Positions 14,349 through 16,372 of a stretch of 16,372 nt of DNA are shown here, in pieces (the stretch's first letter is position 1; the number at the start of each line of letters is the position of its first letter). The translations under genes and the position numbers were made by a program. Below the pieces are notes generated by a model. The model had not been told where the DNA came from, did no database searches, and saw only the letters and a program-made list of their open reading frames with translations. Source of the stretch: Candidatus Nanohalarchaeota archaeon (GTDB taxonomy: Archaea > EX4484-52); the NCBI GenBank assembly GCA_030632385.1, contig DAOVUW010000012.1, positions 1 to 16,372 on the forward strand, in the 5' to 3' direction.

Positions 14349-14356
14349 TTTTTTTT
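14349..14356 (+). terminator. T-tract after the small membrane protein pair
   Basis: A run of eight T on the + strand, about 20 bases after the second stop codon and before the uL2 promoter, would end the upstream transcript. Confidence 0.4.
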
Positions 14357-14362
14357 CAATAA

Positions 14363-14372
14363 CTTTAAAATA
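14363..14372 (+). promoter_or_regulatory. TATA element of uL2
   Basis: CTTTAAAATA is centred about 25 bases before the uL2 ATG at 14392, which has no ribosome binding site, so a leaderless transcript is likely. Confidence 0.5.
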
Positions 14373-14391
14373 ATTTTGTAATTAATAGAGT

Positions 14392-15099
14392 ATGGGTACA
14401 CCAATAATTCCTCAAAGAAGAGGAAAAGGATCATTGACATATAGAGCAAGAAGTCATAGTTTTCTTACAAAATTAACATATCCTTCTTTTAAAGAGGGTT
14501 TAGGTATTGTTGAGGATATAGTGACTGATCGTTCAAGAGGCGCACCACTTTTGATTGTTAAATTTAATAATAAATCTCATTATGTACTTGCATGTGAGGG
14601 AATAAGTACAAAAGACAGTATATTTATAAAAGAAAAACAAGATAAAAAACAAAAACCCGCCATAGGAACAATTTTGCCATTGAGTCAAATACCGGAAGGA
14701 ATGCCTGTATTTAATATTGAATCACAGCCGAACGGAAATGGAAAATTAATTAGAGGCTGCGGAACTTTTGGATTGGTTGTTTCAAGGGGAGAAAACAAAG
14801 TGGTTGTAAAAATGCCTTCAAAGAAACAAAAAGTATTTAATCCTGATTGCAGAGCAACTGTTGGTGTTGTTGCAGGGGGTAAAATAACCTCAAAACCATT
14901 TTTAAAAGCAGGAAATAAATTTCATAAAATGAAAGTAAAAAGCAAAAAATATCCGAGAATTTCTCCTACAAACATGAATGCAAGAGATCATAAATATGGT
15001 GGACAAAATTTCGGAAAACAAAAAACGGTAAGTAGACATGCACCTCCAGGAAGAAAAATTGGTTCTATTGCAGCAAAACGAAGCGGTAAAAAAAGATAA
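14392..15099 (+). CDS. rpl2: Ribosomal protein uL2 (L2)
   Basis: Large-subunit protein uL2, needed for subunit joining and close to the peptidyl transferase centre. The 235 residues match the archaeal length. The N-terminus MGTPIIPQRRGKGS and SLTYRARSH is archaeal in type; the middle has IPEGMPVFNIE and NGNGKLIRGCGTFG; the end has TVSRHAPPGRKIGSIAAKRSGKK. The conserved loop reads MNARDHKYGG (195-204): His200, equivalent to the functionally important histidine, is kept, but the usual Asp-His-Pro-x-Gly-Gly has Lys in place of Pro and lacks the third Gly. It stands apart from uL6-eL32 by 13 kb and has its own promoter; an IscU gene follows after 16 bases. Confidence 0.96.
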   Translation: MGTPIIPQRRGKGSLTYRARSHSFLTKLTYPSFKEGLGIVEDIVTDRSRGAPLLIVKFNNKSHYVLACEGISTKDSIFIKEKQDKKQKPAIGTILPLSQIPEGMPVFNIESQPNGNGKLIRGCGTFGLVVSRGENKVVVKMPSKKQKVFNPDCRATVGVVAGGKITSKPFLKAGNKFHKMKVKSKKYPRISPTNMNARDHKYGGQNFGKQKTVSRHAPPGRKIGSIAAKRSGKKR

Positions 15100-15115
15100 T
15101 ACTTAATTCAACAAT

Positions 15116-15493
15116 ATGTATTCTAAAAAGACACTAGAATATTTTATGCATCCGAAAAATATTGGAGAAATAAAGAATTGTAGTGGAAAAGGAAAAGTAG
15201 GCAGTCCTGTTTGCGGAGACGTTATTGATTTTTATATAAAAGTCGACAATAAGACAAAGAAAATAATTGATGCGAAATTTATGTCTTTTGGATGCGCTTC
15301 AAATATTGCAACTTCATCTATTTTAACAGAACTCATTATTGGAAAAACAATTGATGAAGCAAAAAAAATAACATTTGATGATATTACAAAAGAATTAGGT
15401 GGTCTCCCGAAGATAAAAATCCATTGCTCTGTGCTGGCAATTAATGCAATGAATAAGGCAATTGAAGACTACCAGAAAAAATCCACAGATTGA
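15116..15493 (+). CDS. iscU: IscU/NifU-type Fe-S cluster assembly scaffold
   Basis: Scaffold on which Fe-S clusters are built before transfer to target proteins. The 125 residues form the complete IscU/NifU N-terminal domain. All ligands are present: Cys33 and Asp35 in GSPVCGD, Cys60 in FGCASNIA, and His103-Cys104 in LPKIKIHCSVLA, a motif whose LP-x-x-K part in bacteria binds the HscA chaperone. YFMHPKNIGEI at the N-terminus is also typical. No cysteine desulfurase gene lies in the window, so the sulfur donor must be elsewhere. It follows uL2 after 16 bases without a clear ribosome binding site and is probably cotranscribed with it. NifU would be an equally valid name. Confidence 0.95.
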   Translation: MYSKKTLEYFMHPKNIGEIKNCSGKGKVGSPVCGDVIDFYIKVDNKTKKIIDAKFMSFGCASNIATSSILTELIIGKTIDEAKKITFDDITKELGGLPKIKIHCSVLAINAMNKAIEDYQKKSTD

Positions 15494-15509
15494 ATTGAAT
15501 TTATAAAAA

Positions 15510-16079
15510 TTATTTTCTTTCCAATAGTCTTTCTTTTTCTTTTCTTACATCTATAATTGTCGAAGGAATAAATGTCATTTTTTCCTGATTTTCGATTACA
15601 ATATAGTCTATATTTTCTTTTATTTCTTTTTTAAGGGAATTCGGGCGTTTTAAAATTCTTTTATCTCCGCTTATATTCGCAGAAGTCGTTACAAAAGGAA
15701 TATTTGCTTTTGCAATGAGTTCCTGTATTTTTGTATCTAAAAATCTTACAGCAATTGTATCTCCTGATGCTGTTGCAAGAGATAAGAAGGTTTTCTCTTT
15801 TTTTTCAAAGATTAGAGTATATGGACCAGGAAGATATTTTTCAATTAATTTTTTCTGAGATTTATTTACTTTGCAGTTTTTATAAATCCATTCAATTGAT
15901 GGAGCAACAATAGATAGGGGTTTTGTAAGCAATCTTTTTTTTATTTTAAATATATTTAATACTAAATCTTCTCTTTCGGCATTGCATCCAATTCCATATA
16001 ATGTATCTGTTGGATAAACAAGTATTTTTGACTCAATTAGGTCTGGTCTTAAGCCAGATATTGCAATTACTTTTTCCAT
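15510..16079 (-). CDS. tsaC: Threonylcarbamoyl-AMP synthase (TsaC/Sua5 domain)
   Basis: Makes threonylcarbamoyl-AMP from threonine, bicarbonate and ATP, the first step of t6A formation at position 37 of ANN-decoding tRNAs. At 189 residues it is the short TsaC/YrdC form, without the C-terminal Sua5 domain common in archaea. Motifs: VYPTDTLYGIG (21-31), KKRLLTKPLS (47-56, the conserved KxR...KPL nucleotide site), LPGPYTLIF, IAVRF, FVTTSANISG and PSTIIDV. The closely related YciO branch cannot be fully excluded, although the KxR and SxN motifs fit TsaC. A TATA-like element sits about 25 bases before the ATG, so the transcript is probably leaderless. It converges with iscU. Confidence 0.93.
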   Translation of the reverse strand: MEKVIAISGLRPDLIESKILVYPTDTLYGIGCNAEREDLVLNIFKIKKRLLTKPLSIVAPSIEWIYKNCKVNKSQKKLIEKYLPGPYTLIFEKKEKTFLSLATASGDTIAVRFLDTKIQELIAKANIPFVTTSANISGDKRILKRPNSLKKEIKENIDYIVIENQEKMTFIPSTIIDVRKEKERLLERK

Positions 16080-16092
16080 ATATTTTATTGTG

Positions 16093-16107
16093 TATTAAAT
16101 ATAAAAA
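16093..16107 (-). promoter_or_regulatory. TATA element of tsaC
   Basis: On the minus strand TTTTTATATTTAATA is centred about 22-25 bases before the tsaC ATG at 16079, in keeping with a leaderless start. Confidence 0.5.
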
Positions 16108-16132
16108 GAAGCATAAATTGACGATTTCTTCC

Positions 16133-16150
16133 AAATATATATAAATATTT
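16133..16150 (+). promoter_or_regulatory. TATA element of the right-edge gene
   Basis: An AT-only stretch containing TATATAAAT lies about 26 bases before the ATG at 16167, again without a ribosome binding site between them. Confidence 0.5.
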
Positions 16151-16166
16151 ACGCTCTTTGTTAGTC

Positions 16167-16372
16167 ATGAGCGATGAAAGTATTGTAATCAAACCATGCG
16201 CAGAAGCAAATGTTTTTGAAATACAGCAAAAAAAAGCATTCAAAATAAATCTTGAAAAAACAACAGAATGCCTAAAAAAGAAGTATAATGTAATTGTCGT
16301 GACGCCTCATTTGGCAGTTGTTGAATTAAAAAAAAATAAGAAAAAAAAAATAAATATTTTTAGAAATGGAAG
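16167..16372 (+). CDS. Hypothetical protein, 3' end cut by window
   Basis: An open frame from the ATG at 16167 to the window edge, 68 full codons visible. It reads MSDESIVIKPCAEANVFEIQ, then a Lys-rich helix, YNVIVVTPHLAVVELKK and a basic run before INIFRNG. The pattern of alternating strand and helix and the final IFRNG, which resembles the start of an F-x-N-G-R-type strand, suggests a small alpha/beta domain. I do not recognise the family. It is divergent from tsaC, and the spacing of its TATA-like element supports this start. Confidence 0.6.
   Translation, partial: MSDESIVIKPCAEANVFEIQQKKAFKINLEKTTECLKKKYNVIVVTPHLAVVELKKNKKKKINIFRNG

Noticed and set aside
1..16372. CRISPR array, insertion sequence, integrase or prophage
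   Set aside because: No regularly spaced repeats, transposase or recombinase motifs, or tRNA-linked attachment sites were found; the window is mostly core chromosomal genes.

Overview
The window looks like part of an archaeal chromosome. It has archaeal-type ribosomal proteins (uL6, eL32, uL2), a type II (archaeal) glyceraldehyde-3-phosphate dehydrogenase, an Lrp-type and a TrmB-type regulator, BRE/TATA-like promoters about 25 bases ahead of leaderless starts, and GGTGAT/GGAGG ribosome binding sites. The DNA is strongly AT-rich, and the lysine-rich proteins and split-up ribosomal genes would suit a DPANN-like or other small-genome archaeon. That placement is inference; no rRNA gene is present to settle it.

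Layout. Positions 1-1200 (+): the end of a ribosomal protein operon, uL6 (cut by the left edge) and eL32 with an unusual long basic tail. Positions 1220-3154: an Lrp/AsnC regulator divergent from a type I-alpha glutamine synthetase. Positions 3237-6083: a short-chain dehydrogenase, a relic fragment, a protein of unknown function with a TrmB-like sensor region but no DNA-binding domain, and a divergent TrmB-type regulator. The dehydrogenase and the unknown gene carry near-identical promoter/operator segments, so these genes look like a small regulon. Positions 6154-6501: a small exported protein. Positions 6523-10941 (-): an apparent operon read in the order RHH-nucleotidyltransferase fusion, phosphoglycerate kinase, GAPDH, PLP aminotransferase. 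Positions 11046-13519 (+): glutamate dehydrogenase and an MFS transporter. Positions 13520-13842: a gene-free stretch rich in inverted repeats. Positions 13855-14330: two tandem paralogous small membrane proteins. Positions 14392-15493: uL2 and an IscU-type Fe-S scaffold. Positions 15510-16372: TsaC/Sua5 (t6A synthesis) divergent from a hypothetical gene cut by the right edge.

How it fits together. Glutamate dehydrogenase and glutamine synthetase form the ammonium assimilation route, with an Lrp regulator beside the latter. PGK and GAPDH are consecutive steps of the lower Embden-Meyerhof pathway. The operon's first gene fuses an RHH DNA-binding domain to a nucleotidyltransferase-like domain that has lost its catalytic signature, and a perfect dyad lies just upstream. 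This makes it a candidate sugar- or nucleotide-responsive regulator of central carbon and nitrogen genes. The most novel parts are this fusion with its dyad, and the TrmB/sensor-protein/dehydrogenase module with its duplicated operator.
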